DNA of 56,793 nt from Streptomyces murinus (GTDB taxonomy: Bacteria; Actinomycetota; Actinomycetes; Streptomycetales; Streptomycetaceae): positions 1-56,793 of the forward strand of contig NZ_MUNF01000137.1 of NCBI RefSeq assembly GCF_002154555.1, in the 5' to 3' direction. This document shows positions 11,654-19,355 of this stretch, piece after piece. The notes below the pieces were generated by a model. The model did not search any database. It had not been told where the DNA came from and saw only the letters and a program-made list of their open reading frames with translations. Numbering within the stretch: the stretch's first letter is position 1; every line of letters starts with the position of its first letter. The position numbers and the translations under genes are program-made.

Positions 11654-12099
11654 CTTCGTGCAACCCGCTCTCGGCCGGGACCGGCTTGCGCGCTGACTCG
11701 GGCGCACTCGGCCGGGTCCACTCCGGAGTAGAGCCAGAACGAGATCCCGGCGTGACGCAGATCGTAAGGCCGCTTGGCTAGGCGAGAAGTGCGCTCAGTA
11801 CGGGTCAGGGCGTATTCCCGGGCCCGCGCCCATGGGATGCCGTAGGCGGCAGCGTCCACGTAGTTGCCAGCCTGCTGCGGCGGGATGGGAACAGGCCGCG
11901 TCGCGCTTGCCGCGCGACGCTTGAGCGAGTGCACCTCACCGTCGTCGGTCCACTCCTTGCCGGACGTGACGACCCCGCCCGAGAGGTTAAGCATCCCCCA
12001 TGCCGTCTTTGGCAAGTGGCATTGCTCGATCCGAAGGTGGATGACCTCAGCCGGCCGCATAGCCGCGAAGTACATGCAACCGAAGAATGCTTCAAGATG
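11638..12099 (-). pseudogene. Truncated tyrosine-recombinase (phage-type integrase) remnant
   Basis: About 150 residues match the catalytic domain of an actinomycete integrase of the kind found on integrative elements. The first catalytic Arg is in MYFAAMRPAEVIHLR, and RPYDLRHAGISFWLYSGVDP is the Arg-His block. There is an internal deletion between PVPIPP and QAGNYVDAAAYG, and the end with the catalytic Tyr is missing (the tail ECARVSAQAGPGRE is not integrase-like). It reads in frame from a transposase fragment upstream (12120-12723), joined at a poly-C tract (12103-12119). It cannot be an active recombinase. Confidence 0.75.
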
Positions 12100-12723
12100 A
12101 GGACCCCGCCCCCCCCCGCCGGCGAGCGACGTCCTCGAGCAGCCGAGGCACCTGGGCCGGATGGGGAACGGCGGCCGGCTGCCTTGAGAGCCGCGTTTCT
12201 TCCGGTTGCGGGCCTGGTCGGCCTTGTCGGGTACGGTGCAGCGGATGCCGCGTCGCAGGTAGGCGCGGTTCTTGCGGGAAGCGTACGCCTTGTCCGCGCG
12301 AACCCGCCTGGGCCGGGTGCGTGGCCTGCCCGGCCCCAGCCGGAGAACCCGGACACGGCCCAGGACGGACGCGAACTGCGGGGAGTCGCCCCGCTGCCCC
12401 GCCGTGATGACGATCGACATGGGCTTCTGCCGTTGCGCCACAGCCAAGTGCAGGTCCTTGGCGTCCGCCTGGGCATGGAGGGCGGTGAAGATCCGCTGCC
12501 AGATGCCGTCCCGCTGCCGGCGACGGAACAGGTCGTACGCCCGGCTCCATGGCCCGTACTCGGCAGGCAAGTCCCGCCACGGGATGCCAGTACGGACCCG
12601 GAAGCGTATGCCGTCGATCAGTTGCCGCCGACTAAATGTCGGCGGCCGACCGGACTTCTTACCCTTCGGCAATAACGGCTCCCGCACCGTCCATTGCTCG
12701 TTCGTCAGGTCTCCACCCGTCAC
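12100..12723 (-). mobile_element. IS5-family transposase fragment (internally deleted)
   Basis: The N-terminus (LTNEQWTVREPLLP, then GIRFRVRTGIPWRDLP and YGPWSRAYDLFRRRQRDG) is the typical start of an IS5-group transposase. After HAQADA the sequence jumps to KDLHLAVAQRQKPMSIVITAGQRGDSPQF, so the segment with the first catalytic Asp (the SVDSTI...AHQHAAG region in relatives) is deleted. The later RVRADKAYASRKNRAYLRRGIRCTVPDKADQ is kept, and then the frame ends in a non-homologous stretch that joins the integrase remnant. No terminal inverted repeats were confirmed. It is an inactive remnant. Confidence 0.75.
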
Positions 12724-13309
12724 GAATAAAGATCATCTCACGGCCGAGATCCACTTTCGATACACGCATAGATGATCGGCAAGACCGCGGAAATTGATCA
12801 TTGGCTCACCGCCACACGAGAAAGAGGGAGGTTTCCTGCGGCACACAGCGCCGCATAAACGGCCAAAAAAACTCTTGCCTCCAGGGCATCTTGTTCTTCA
12901 GATCCCATCCGGCGAGAGCCTCCGGCCCGTCAGATGCCCGTCCGCATCGCCGTTGAAAGCCCCGGATCACGCGTGCTACTTTGTCGAAGATTCGATGTCA
13001 TGACGTGCCGTTGGCCGTACCGGGGCTCTAGCACGTCCTGACCCATTGACGTCAGCTTTTGCGGTGTAGATCGCCGGTCTGGAGATCGAAAAAAGATGGC
13101 TGAATCACCAAGGTGGCGGGCAGTCGAGAGGTGTGGCTCGGCACCACCCTTCGGACCGCGAACCTGTGCGCCCCTGTCAACGTCGACAACGGCGAAGTGA
13201 TCGGGCAACGTAAGCCAAACCGGAATCGAGCGAACTTCTTTGCGTTCCCGAAGAAGGTGATGAAGTCGCGTACCGGCCAGGCTTCCCGTGAAGGGAATGG
13301 TCGGCGTAG
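12724..13309. other. Non-coding spacer between IS debris and the SARP region
   Basis: No frame here resembles a real protein. Base composition is patchy: about 12,715-12,900 is unusually AT-rich for this chromosome (for example an A7 run at 12,866-12,872), which fits foreign or decayed DNA at a recombination junction. A weak inverted repeat (ATCTC/GAGAT) lies at 12735-12750, just before the transposase fragment. Confidence 0.4.
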
Positions 13310-13500
13310 GACACGCACGTGTGCCGCACCCCCGTCGACTCGTCCTGGCTCAACCCGACTGAGGTCCGCTTCGGCATCCAGATCACGCAGTCGATGTGGT
13401 GCCGCGCCCCGCGCGACCGCACCGACTCGTGGAACGCCGACGCCACTCTCTCCGCCTCGAACCGCGACCGCCGGCGAGATTCCGGCGCAGATCCGGCGCG
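13310..13500 (+). mobile_element. Possible IS630-type transposase remnant
   Basis: The frame from 13310 reads a short stretch containing CRTPVDSSWLNPTEVRFG, which resembles the C-terminal DDE block TPxxSSWLNxxE of IS630-family transposases (the Glu being the third catalytic residue). The remainder (ITQSMWCRAPRDRTDSWNAD) keeps only loose likeness, and a stop codon (TAG, 13307-13309) cuts it off upstream. If correct, it is the tail of a decayed element just before the SARP gene. Confidence 0.35.
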
Positions 13501-13589
13501 TCACGGCCGACGTCAGGCAACCTCGTCAACGCAACGCAAGCTGATCCCATCGGAGTCACAAGCACATATTAATACGGGGGAAGTCCATC

Positions 13590-15704
13590 ATGGAGTTCGG
13601 AATTCTCGGCCCCTTACTCGTTCGCGACGACCGGGGAGAGGAACTGGTCATTTCGAGCACGCGACTTCGCATACTGCTCGCGAGCCTACTCCTCAAGCAC
13701 AACACGTTGGTCCCCGCGACCGACCTCTTGGAGACCGTGTGGGACGGCCGGCCCGCAGCAAAGGCCCGCGCCACGCTGTCGAGCTACGTCATGCGGCTGC
13801 GAAAGAAACTCGGCCCGGACTCGGCCAAGAGAATCCGGACGCTGCCCACCGGCTACCTGATTTCGGTGGCCGACGACGAAATCGACCTCCGAAGATTCCT
13901 CATGCTCAGCGCCGCAGGCCGTCAGGCAGCGGCTCACGAGAACTGGGAGCTCGCATCCGACACCCTCACGAATGCCTTGCGCTTGTGGCGAGGTGAAACC
14001 CTGGCCGATGTGCCGTCGGAATCCTTGCGGCACAGCGAGTGCCATCGCCTCCAGGAGACCCGGCTGCAGACGATCGAACTGTGGGCGGAATCCTGCATTC
14101 GGATCGGCAATGGTGCGGTTGCCGTCGCCGAGCTGCAAAGGCTGACGGAGGAACACCCGCTGCGGGAACAGTCCTGGAAACACCTGATGAACGCGCTGGC
14201 AGAGACGGGACGCTCGGCAGAGGCGCTCCACGCCTACCAGCGACTCAGGGAGACACTGGCCGACGAGTTGGGATCCGATCCCAGCCCGCCCCTGCAGCGT
14301 CTCTACCATCAGATTCTGACACCGGGAAGCTCGCCGCCCACCGACGACGAACCACAGATACCGGGCTCGCCTCAGGTCACCGCCATGAGCGGCGACACGC
14401 AGTCGGCCGGAAAATTCACGCCGAACCCGTTGCCGCCGGCTCCTCCCCACTTCACGGGCCAGGCGTCACAGATCGAGGACATCGTCGGCAGGTTGACCGA
14501 CAATCGCCATGACGTTCCCCTGGTCACGGTGTCCGGCCCGCCCGGGGCCGGCGCGAGTACTCTTGTGGCCCATGTGACGCACCGGCTGAGCCAGGAGTTC
14601 AAGGACGGCGTTCTGTACGCCGACCTGGGCGGCGCTGCGTCCAGGACACACGCGGCTCTGAAATCCTTCCTTCAGGCATTGGCGCCCGCGGGTCTCGAAT
14701 TGCCGGTGCACCCTGTGTTGCAAAAACGTCTTTGCCGATCGCTGTTCGCGGGCCGGCATTGCCTGGTGGTGCTCGACAACCCGGCCGACACGATGGATGT
14801 CCGGGACCTGATCCCTGCGGAACCGGGAAACGCCGTGCTCATCGCCAGCTGGGGCCGGCTCACTGCCCTCCCCGGCGCGTACAACGTCGAACTCGCCATG
14901 CTGCCTCCCGATGAGAGTCTGGCTCTGGTGGCCAAGAACATCGGGCGTGATCGCCTCCTGGCCGAACCGGAGGCCGCTGCGGCACTGATCGATTTCTGCG
15001 GTGGGCTGCCCCTGGCCCTGCAATCGGTCGCTGCGAAGCTGGCCGCCCGTCCTCACTGGCGCCTGGTGGATCTCATCAGCAGCCTTCAGCGGGACCGGGC
15101 CGATGTCGACCAGTGGCACCTGAGCGGCCTCGAAGTCCGGAGCAGCTTCGATGTGCGCTACGCAATGCTCTCCGAGAGCCAGCAAACCCTCTTCAAGCTG
15201 CTGTCCAACCTGGACGTCGACGACTTCACGCTGACCACCGCGGGAATCGTTCTCGGCGACTCGGCGTCGAGGGTCAGCCAGGACCTCGAGACGTTGGTGG
15301 ACGTCAATATGCTGAGCTCACCTGCCCCGGGCCGCTACGCCTTCCACACCCTCCTGCGCGAGTACGCCCAAGGGCTGTCTCGCAATACCGCCGACACGAC
15401 GCTCTCGAGCAGGGCACTGCACCGTCTCTTCCGGCACGAGATCAGCCAGCTCCAGCTCGTGAGCGATGTCCTGCTGCCCGAGGACGCCATCGGTACCCTG
15501 GCTCGCCCTCATCCGTTCTCCTGCGGAGAAACCGCCCAGCAGTGGTTCGGTGACCAGCTCCAGCTGCTGATGAACATGCTCCACCACGGCGTCGGCGCCG
15601 AAGACGCAGACGGCCTCGACCTGACGACTTTCTGCGAGCTTCTCCAGCGTCTCCTCGTGCTGACGGATCACTGGGAACACCTCCAGACCACGGGGAATCG
15701 CTGA
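13590..15704 (+). CDS. SARP/AfsR-type cluster activator, truncated before its TPR domain
   Basis: The 704-residue product has an OmpR-like winged helix (about 1-95; LSSYVMRLRKKLG, TLPTGYLI), a bacterial transcriptional activation domain (about 100-245; ALRLWRGETLADVP) and an NB-ARC-like region (about 285-600). The P-loop reads GPPGAGAST: the expected Lys is Ala322. LVVLDN is a Walker B-like segment. Full-length AfsR relatives continue into TPRs; here the frame stops at 15704 and TPR-like sequence continues in the +1 frame. Codon 9 is TTA (13614-13616), so translation should depend on the bldA tRNA. GGGGGAAG lies 6 nt upstream of the ATG. It is the likely pathway activator of the PKS operon. 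Confidence 0.9.
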   Translation: MEFGILGPLLVRDDRGEELVISSTRLRILLASLLLKHNTLVPATDLLETVWDGRPAAKARATLSSYVMRLRKKLGPDSAKRIRTLPTGYLISVADDEIDLRRFLMLSAAGRQAAAHENWELASDTLTNALRLWRGETLADVPSESLRHSECHRLQETRLQTIELWAESCIRIGNGAVAVAELQRLTEEHPLREQSWKHLMNALAETGRSAEALHAYQRLRETLADELGSDPSPPLQRLYHQILTPGSSPPTDDEPQIPGSPQVTAMSGDTQSAGKFTPNPLPPAPPHFTGQASQIEDIVGRLTDNRHDVPLVTVSGPPGAGASTLVAHVTHRLSQEFKDGVLYADLGGAASRTHAALKSFLQALAPAGLELPVHPVLQKRLCRSLFAGRHCLVVLDNPADTMDVRDLIPAEPGNAVLIASWGRLTALPGAYNVELAMLPPDESLALVAKNIGRDRLLAEPEAAAALIDFCGGLPLALQSVAAKLAARPHWRLVDLISSLQRDRADVDQWHLSGLEVRSSFDVRYAMLSESQQTLFKLLSNLDVDDFTLTTAGIVLGDSASRVSQDLETLVDVNMLSSPAPGRYAFHTLLREYAQGLSRNTADTTLSSRALHRLFRHEISQLQLVSDVLLPEDAIGTLARPHPFSCGETAQQWFGDQLQLLMNMLHHGVGAEDADGLDLTTFCELLQRLLVLTDHWEHLQTTGNR

Positions 15705-16074
15705 TCGAATTCGCCGTACCGCGAGGCGCCCAAGCGGCCGAATCACCGGGGACCGCGCTCTGGGCAGGGCCTTCTTGCATCGTGGCGAGCACCGTGCGGC
15801 GCGCGGGCATGCGACCCCTTCACGTGATCTCGCCCGCCGCCTGGGCGACAAGGGCAGCGAGGAGAAGACGCTGAGCCTGCTCGGCCAAGTCCACGGGGCG
15901 GGGACACGCCACTCGCGGGCGGTGCAGCACCTCGTCCAAGCCATGGAGCTCTTCCAGAGTCTGGATCATCAGGCGGGCGAGTCGCTCACGCTCGGCCACC
16001 TCGACGTGCAGCACCTCCCGTTCGGGCAGCCGCAGCGCGACCACGTCCCCAGCGGCGAGGCCCGCGTGAGCTGA
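15705..16074 (+). pseudogene. Frameshifted TPR tail of the SARP regulator
   Basis: In the frame shifted by one relative to the SARP, the sequence reads DRALGRAFLHRGEHRAA, then SRDLARRLGDKGSEEKTLSLLGQVH, AVQHLVQAMELFQSLDHQAGESLTLGHL. These are recognisable TPR helices (ARRLGD..., A.ELF..LGD.AGE) of AfsR-type regulators, with small indels (GQVHGAGTRHS, HLDVQHLPFG). The shift lies near 15700 and the frame ends at 16074. Either the gene has decayed, or a base was lost in sequencing; several separate indels favour decay. Confidence 0.65.
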
Positions 16075-16120
16075 GGAGCGCCGCGGAAGGCGGGTCCGCC
16101 GGACGGCCCGGCCCCCGGTC

Positions 16121-16999
16121 TCACAGGTGGGACGCGCGGTGTTCCGCCGCAGTCAGAAATGCCTCCAGCACCGGATTGAAGCCGGGCGCGCGCTGGACCG
16201 CGTGGCCGGCTCCGGTGACGCAGATCCGCTGCGCGCTGGTCCGGGCGGCGACGGCATCGCACACGACCTCGATCGCCGGTGCGTGGCCGCCCGAGACGAC
16301 GAGCACAGGTATGCCGGCCTCGACGATCCTTCCGAACCGCGGGCTCGCCTCGCCCGGTGAGCGAAAATTGCGCGCCAGCTCGATCGCCTGACGCATGTCG
16401 TCGTCCCGGGTATCGAGACACTGACGATCGAGGCCGGCCACGGCCAGGAACTCGCGTTCGGTCGGCGCGTCACGATGCCCCTCGGCAAATCGATCGGCGA
16501 ACTCCGCCAGCCTCCGCACCGATTCGTCCGCGCCGGCGGCGCTCCACAACGGCACCTCGATCAACGTCAGGGACCGGACCCGGGACGGCTGCAGACCAGC
16601 TGCCACACACATCCCCAATCCGCCGTAAGAGAACCCGACGAAATGCGCGCCACCAGGAATGCCGGCGACGAGCGCCGCCATGTCTTCGGCGTCCACGAGG
16701 AAATCCTGTCGCGGCGCAGGGGGACTCGGTGAAAAGCCCCGGCGGCTCGGGATCATCAGCGACCACCGGGCTGCGAGTTCCTGCTGGCGGGCCCAGGCAT
16801 GGCGAGCGGGAAGTCCGCCGTGCACGAGCACGACGGGCGGGCCCGCCCCCGCCTTCCGGACGAACAACGGCGCGTGGGACCGCGAGACGGCGGGCTCGGT
16901 CGGCTGTCCGGTGGCCACGGGCGGTGCTACCGCGACCCCATGGACACATCGGCCTTCCGGGCCGATGACGGTTCCCGCGGTTCCCGCTTCGGCAGCCAC
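16121..16999 (-). CDS. Alpha/beta hydrolase
   Basis: A cytoplasmic alpha/beta-hydrolase fold enzyme of up to 292 residues. VVLVHGGLPARHAW is the oxyanion-hole region, GFSYGG the nucleophile elbow (Ser), and GAGHAVQ holds the catalytic His near the C-terminus. The 5' end is uncertain: the ATG at 16999 overlaps the upstream MFS gene by 73 bp, while a GTG at 16918, just past the MFS stop codon, would give a 265-residue protein with an intact fold. It follows the exporter gene on the same strand, so it may be co-expressed. Its substrate could be an ester intermediate or antibiotic, but this is speculation. Confidence 0.8.
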   Translation of the reverse strand: MAAEAGTAGTVIGPEGRCVHGVAVAPPVATGQPTEPAVSRSHAPLFVRKAGAGPPVVLVHGGLPARHAWARQQELAARWSLMIPSRRGFSPSPPAPRQDFLVDAEDMAALVAGIPGGAHFVGFSYGGLGMCVAAGLQPSRVRSLTLIEVPLWSAAGADESVRRLAEFADRFAEGHRDAPTEREFLAVAGLDRQCLDTRDDDMRQAIELARNFRSPGEASPRFGRIVEAGIPVLVVSGGHAPAIEVVCDAVAARTSAQRICVTGAGHAVQRAPGFNPVLEAFLTAAEHRASHL

Positions 17000-18534
17000 A
17001 GCATCGCGGCCGCCGCTGCCAGCAACGCCACACCGGCGCTGACCACCATCGTCACCCGCATCGCGACGAGGAAGGAGTCCTGTGCCGCGGTGACCAGTTC
17101 CGCGGCCCGGCGCGCGAACCGGGATAGTTCAGCGGGACCGGACCCGTCGCCTCCGGCGCGTGCCCGCTCGACCGCGAGCAGCGTCGATCCGATGGAGTTG
17201 CCGGCCTCGCCGCGCGCCTGCTGGGGCAGGATTTCGATACGGTTGCCCAACTGGTTCCGGTAGATCGTCCCCAGCAACGACCCGAGCACGGCCACGCCGA
17301 GCGCCGTTCCCAACTGCCGGAACGTGTTGGCGAGGGCCGATCCGGCGCCGGACCGCGCCTTCGGCACCACCGACAGCGCTGCCGTCATCGAGGGCGCCAG
17401 AGTCGCACCGAACCCCAGGCCGGAGACGAACTGCAGCACAATGAAGACCCAGATGCCGGTGTGGAGATCGAGCAGTGCGAACCCGGTGCACCCGGCGCAC
17501 AACGTGATGGCGCCCGCCGCGACCACCGCCGCGGAGCCGAACCGATTCATCAGCGCATCGCTGCGTTGTCCCGTGAGGACTGCCCCCACCGCCACCGGCA
17601 GCATCAGCAGACCTGACTGCAACGGCGAGAAACCTCGCAGGATCTGCACATAAAACACCAGGACGAAACTGGCGCCATTGACCAAGAGGAAGGTCAGCGA
17701 CATGGTGGCGGCCCCGGCCGCGAACTCCCTGGTACGCAGCAACGGCAGGTCCAACGCCGGATTCGCCGCGCGTCGGGAATGCCACACCAACGTCCCCAGC
17801 AGGACGCCGCCGGCAGCGATCGGCCCGAACACCGGAACGCGCAACCACCCCGCGGGTTCGCCGCCCGCGATGACGCCGTAAACGATCAGCCCGACCCCGG
17901 AGGCCGACAGTGCCACCCCCGCGATGTCCAGGCGCCCGGGCTGCGGGGCCTTGGTGTTGGGGACCAGTAGCACGATGGCCAGCATGGCCAGCCCTGCCAG
18001 CGGCACGTTCACCAGCAGGGCCGACCCCCACCAGAACTCGCTGACCAGCGCCCCGCCGATCACCGGGCCGCAGGCGATGCCGAGCCCGTTCGACACGGAC
18101 CACAGCCCGATGGCCTTGGCCCGCTCGGCCGGAGGGAAGGCATTGGTGATCACCGCCATGGTGCAGCCGGGGACCACGGCCGCTCCTACACCCATCAACG
18201 CGCGCCACAGCGTCAGCTGTACGGTGTCGCCGGACCACGCGCCGAACGTGGACACGACGGTGAAGAAGAGCATCCCGAAGACCAGTACATTGCGGTGGCC
18301 GAGACGGTCGCCGAGCACGCCGGTGGTGAACATCAGCGCCGCGTACGTCAGGGTGTACGCGTCCATCGTCCACTGCAACTGCGCATTGGTCGCGGAGAGG
18401 GACTGCTGAATCGACTTCAACGCCACCACGAGAATGGTGTTGTCCATCACCACGATGAACATGCAGAACGACATCACCGCCAGTACAGCCCACCGGCGTC
18501 GATCGGGGTGAACTGTCGGGTCGGCTTCGGCCAC
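16927..18534 (-). CDS. DHA2-family MFS drug exporter (14 TM)
   Basis: The 535-residue membrane protein has the DHA2 drug:proton antiporter pattern: VVMDNTILVVALKSIQQSL at helix 1 (motif D1), GDRLGHRNVL in the loop between helices 2 and 3 (motif A), GVGAAVVPGCTMAVI (motif B-like) and GLGIACGPVIGG (motif C). About 14 helices are visible, and the loop near 440-480 is long and polar. It is transcribed divergently from a TetR repressor with a 99-bp spacer, the usual arrangement for a self-regulated exporter. It probably exports the cluster product or gives resistance to it. Confidence 0.92.
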   Translation of the reverse strand: MAEADPTVHPDRRRWAVLAVMSFCMFIVVMDNTILVVALKSIQQSLSATNAQLQWTMDAYTLTYAALMFTTGVLGDRLGHRNVLVFGMLFFTVVSTFGAWSGDTVQLTLWRALMGVGAAVVPGCTMAVITNAFPPAERAKAIGLWSVSNGLGIACGPVIGGALVSEFWWGSALLVNVPLAGLAMLAIVLLVPNTKAPQPGRLDIAGVALSASGVGLIVYGVIAGGEPAGWLRVPVFGPIAAGGVLLGTLVWHSRRAANPALDLPLLRTREFAAGAATMSLTFLLVNGASFVLVFYVQILRGFSPLQSGLLMLPVAVGAVLTGQRSDALMNRFGSAAVVAAGAITLCAGCTGFALLDLHTGIWVFIVLQFVSGLGFGATLAPSMTAALSVVPKARSGAGSALANTFRQLGTALGVAVLGSLLGTIYRNQLGNRIEILPQQARGEAGNSIGSTLLAVERARAGGDGSGPAELSRFARRAAELVTAAQDSFLVAMRVTMVVSAGVALLAAAAAMLWLPKREPREPSSARKADVSMGSR

Positions 18535-18605
18535 GGGGGGCTCCTCCGGTCAGAGTTGATCTGTCCACGCCTCTGTACCTTGAGTGCCCAATGTAAGGAG
18601 GGGCG

Positions 18606-18621
18606 CCTTGGCCCGTCAAGG
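18606..18621. promoter_or_regulatory. Candidate TetR operator between exporter and repressor
   Basis: CCTTG (18606-18610) and CAAGG (18617-18621) form an inverted repeat with a 6-nt spacer just before the GTG start of the TetR gene. A second, imperfect copy (CCTTG...TAAGG) lies about 18578-18598. Both sit in the 99-bp divergent spacer, where a TetR-family protein would be expected to act. Confidence 0.4.
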
Positions 18622-18633
18622 TAATCTGGGCGG

Positions 18634-19242
18634 GTGACCACGCGAGTACGGCGCGACCCGGATGTCGCCAAGCGTTTGATCCTGGAAGCGGCGAGCGAAC
18701 TGCTCGCCGCCGGCGGCCCGTCCGCCGTGCAGGTGCGGGCCGTGGGCGCCGCGATCGGCGTGTCGGACGCCGCGATCAACCACCACTTCGGCACCCGTGA
18801 CCAACTACTGGAAGCGCTGCTGCGATTCGGCGGAGCCAAGCTGAGGGCCGAACTGCGCGCCGTCCTGGAGACGTGGAACCACGGCCCGGCGGACCCGGCC
18901 GGCCTGGTCCGTGCGCTCCACCGGATGTACGCCGAAGGCTACGCGGAACTCGCGCTCGCCCTGCACCGGTCCGGTTGGCGCGATACGGGCAGCGGAATGC
19001 TCAACGAGGTCGTCGACCGGCTGTACACCGAGGCCCGGCGGCAGTCCACGGCCAGCGGGCGCAGGGCGCCGTCACGCGAAGACATCCAAGTGACCGTGGC
19101 CGCGATGCACCAGGCCATGGTGATGGAGCCACTGTTCGGAGACGAGTTCCGCCGCAGCGTTGGCCTCGACGGGACCGCAGCCGATCGGCTGATCGACTGG
19201 TGGATTCAGGTGTTGCGCACGACCATGAGCTGTTCGGCGTAG
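18634..19242 (+). CDS. TetR-family repressor of the divergent MFS exporter
   Basis: The 202-residue protein has an N-terminal TetR helix-turn-helix (about residues 12-55; LILEAASELLAAGG, then VGAAIGVSDAAINHHFGTRDQLLEALL) and a helical ligand-binding C-terminal part. It starts at a GTG. Its position, divergent from the DHA2 exporter, strongly suggests that it represses that gene until a ligand, perhaps the cluster product, binds. It is convergent with the antiporter gene, with a hairpin between them. Confidence 0.9.
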   Translation: MTTRVRRDPDVAKRLILEAASELLAAGGPSAVQVRAVGAAIGVSDAAINHHFGTRDQLLEALLRFGGAKLRAELRAVLETWNHGPADPAGLVRALHRMYAEGYAELALALHRSGWRDTGSGMLNEVVDRLYTEARRQSTASGRRAPSREDIQVTVAAMHQAMVMEPLFGDEFRRSVGLDGTAADRLIDWWIQVLRTTMSCSA

Positions 19243-19311
19243 GGCCGCGCGGGCGGACAGACGTCAACTGCCCTGTGAGGCGGCACGGTAGGACAGGAAC
19301 CCCTCACCGGC

Positions 19312-19346
19312 GCCGACCGGAGACACGACATCGCGGTCCGGTCGGC
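19312..19346. terminator. Hairpin between convergent TetR and antiporter genes
   Basis: GCCGACCGG (19312-19320) and CCGGTCGGC (19338-19346) are a perfect 9-bp inverted repeat with a 17-nt loop, located in the 113-bp spacer between the two convergent genes. It can serve as a two-way terminator. Confidence 0.5.
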
Positions 19347-19355
19347 ACGGAGGGC

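Noticed and set aside
12794..13003. Short open frame after the transposase fragment
   Set aside because: It has no ribosome binding site, no homology and unusual composition, in decayed DNA.
13052..13504. Minus-strand open frame of 150 codons before the SARP
   Set aside because: It is antisense to the IS630-like block, and its residues are Arg/Gly/Val-rich without any motif.
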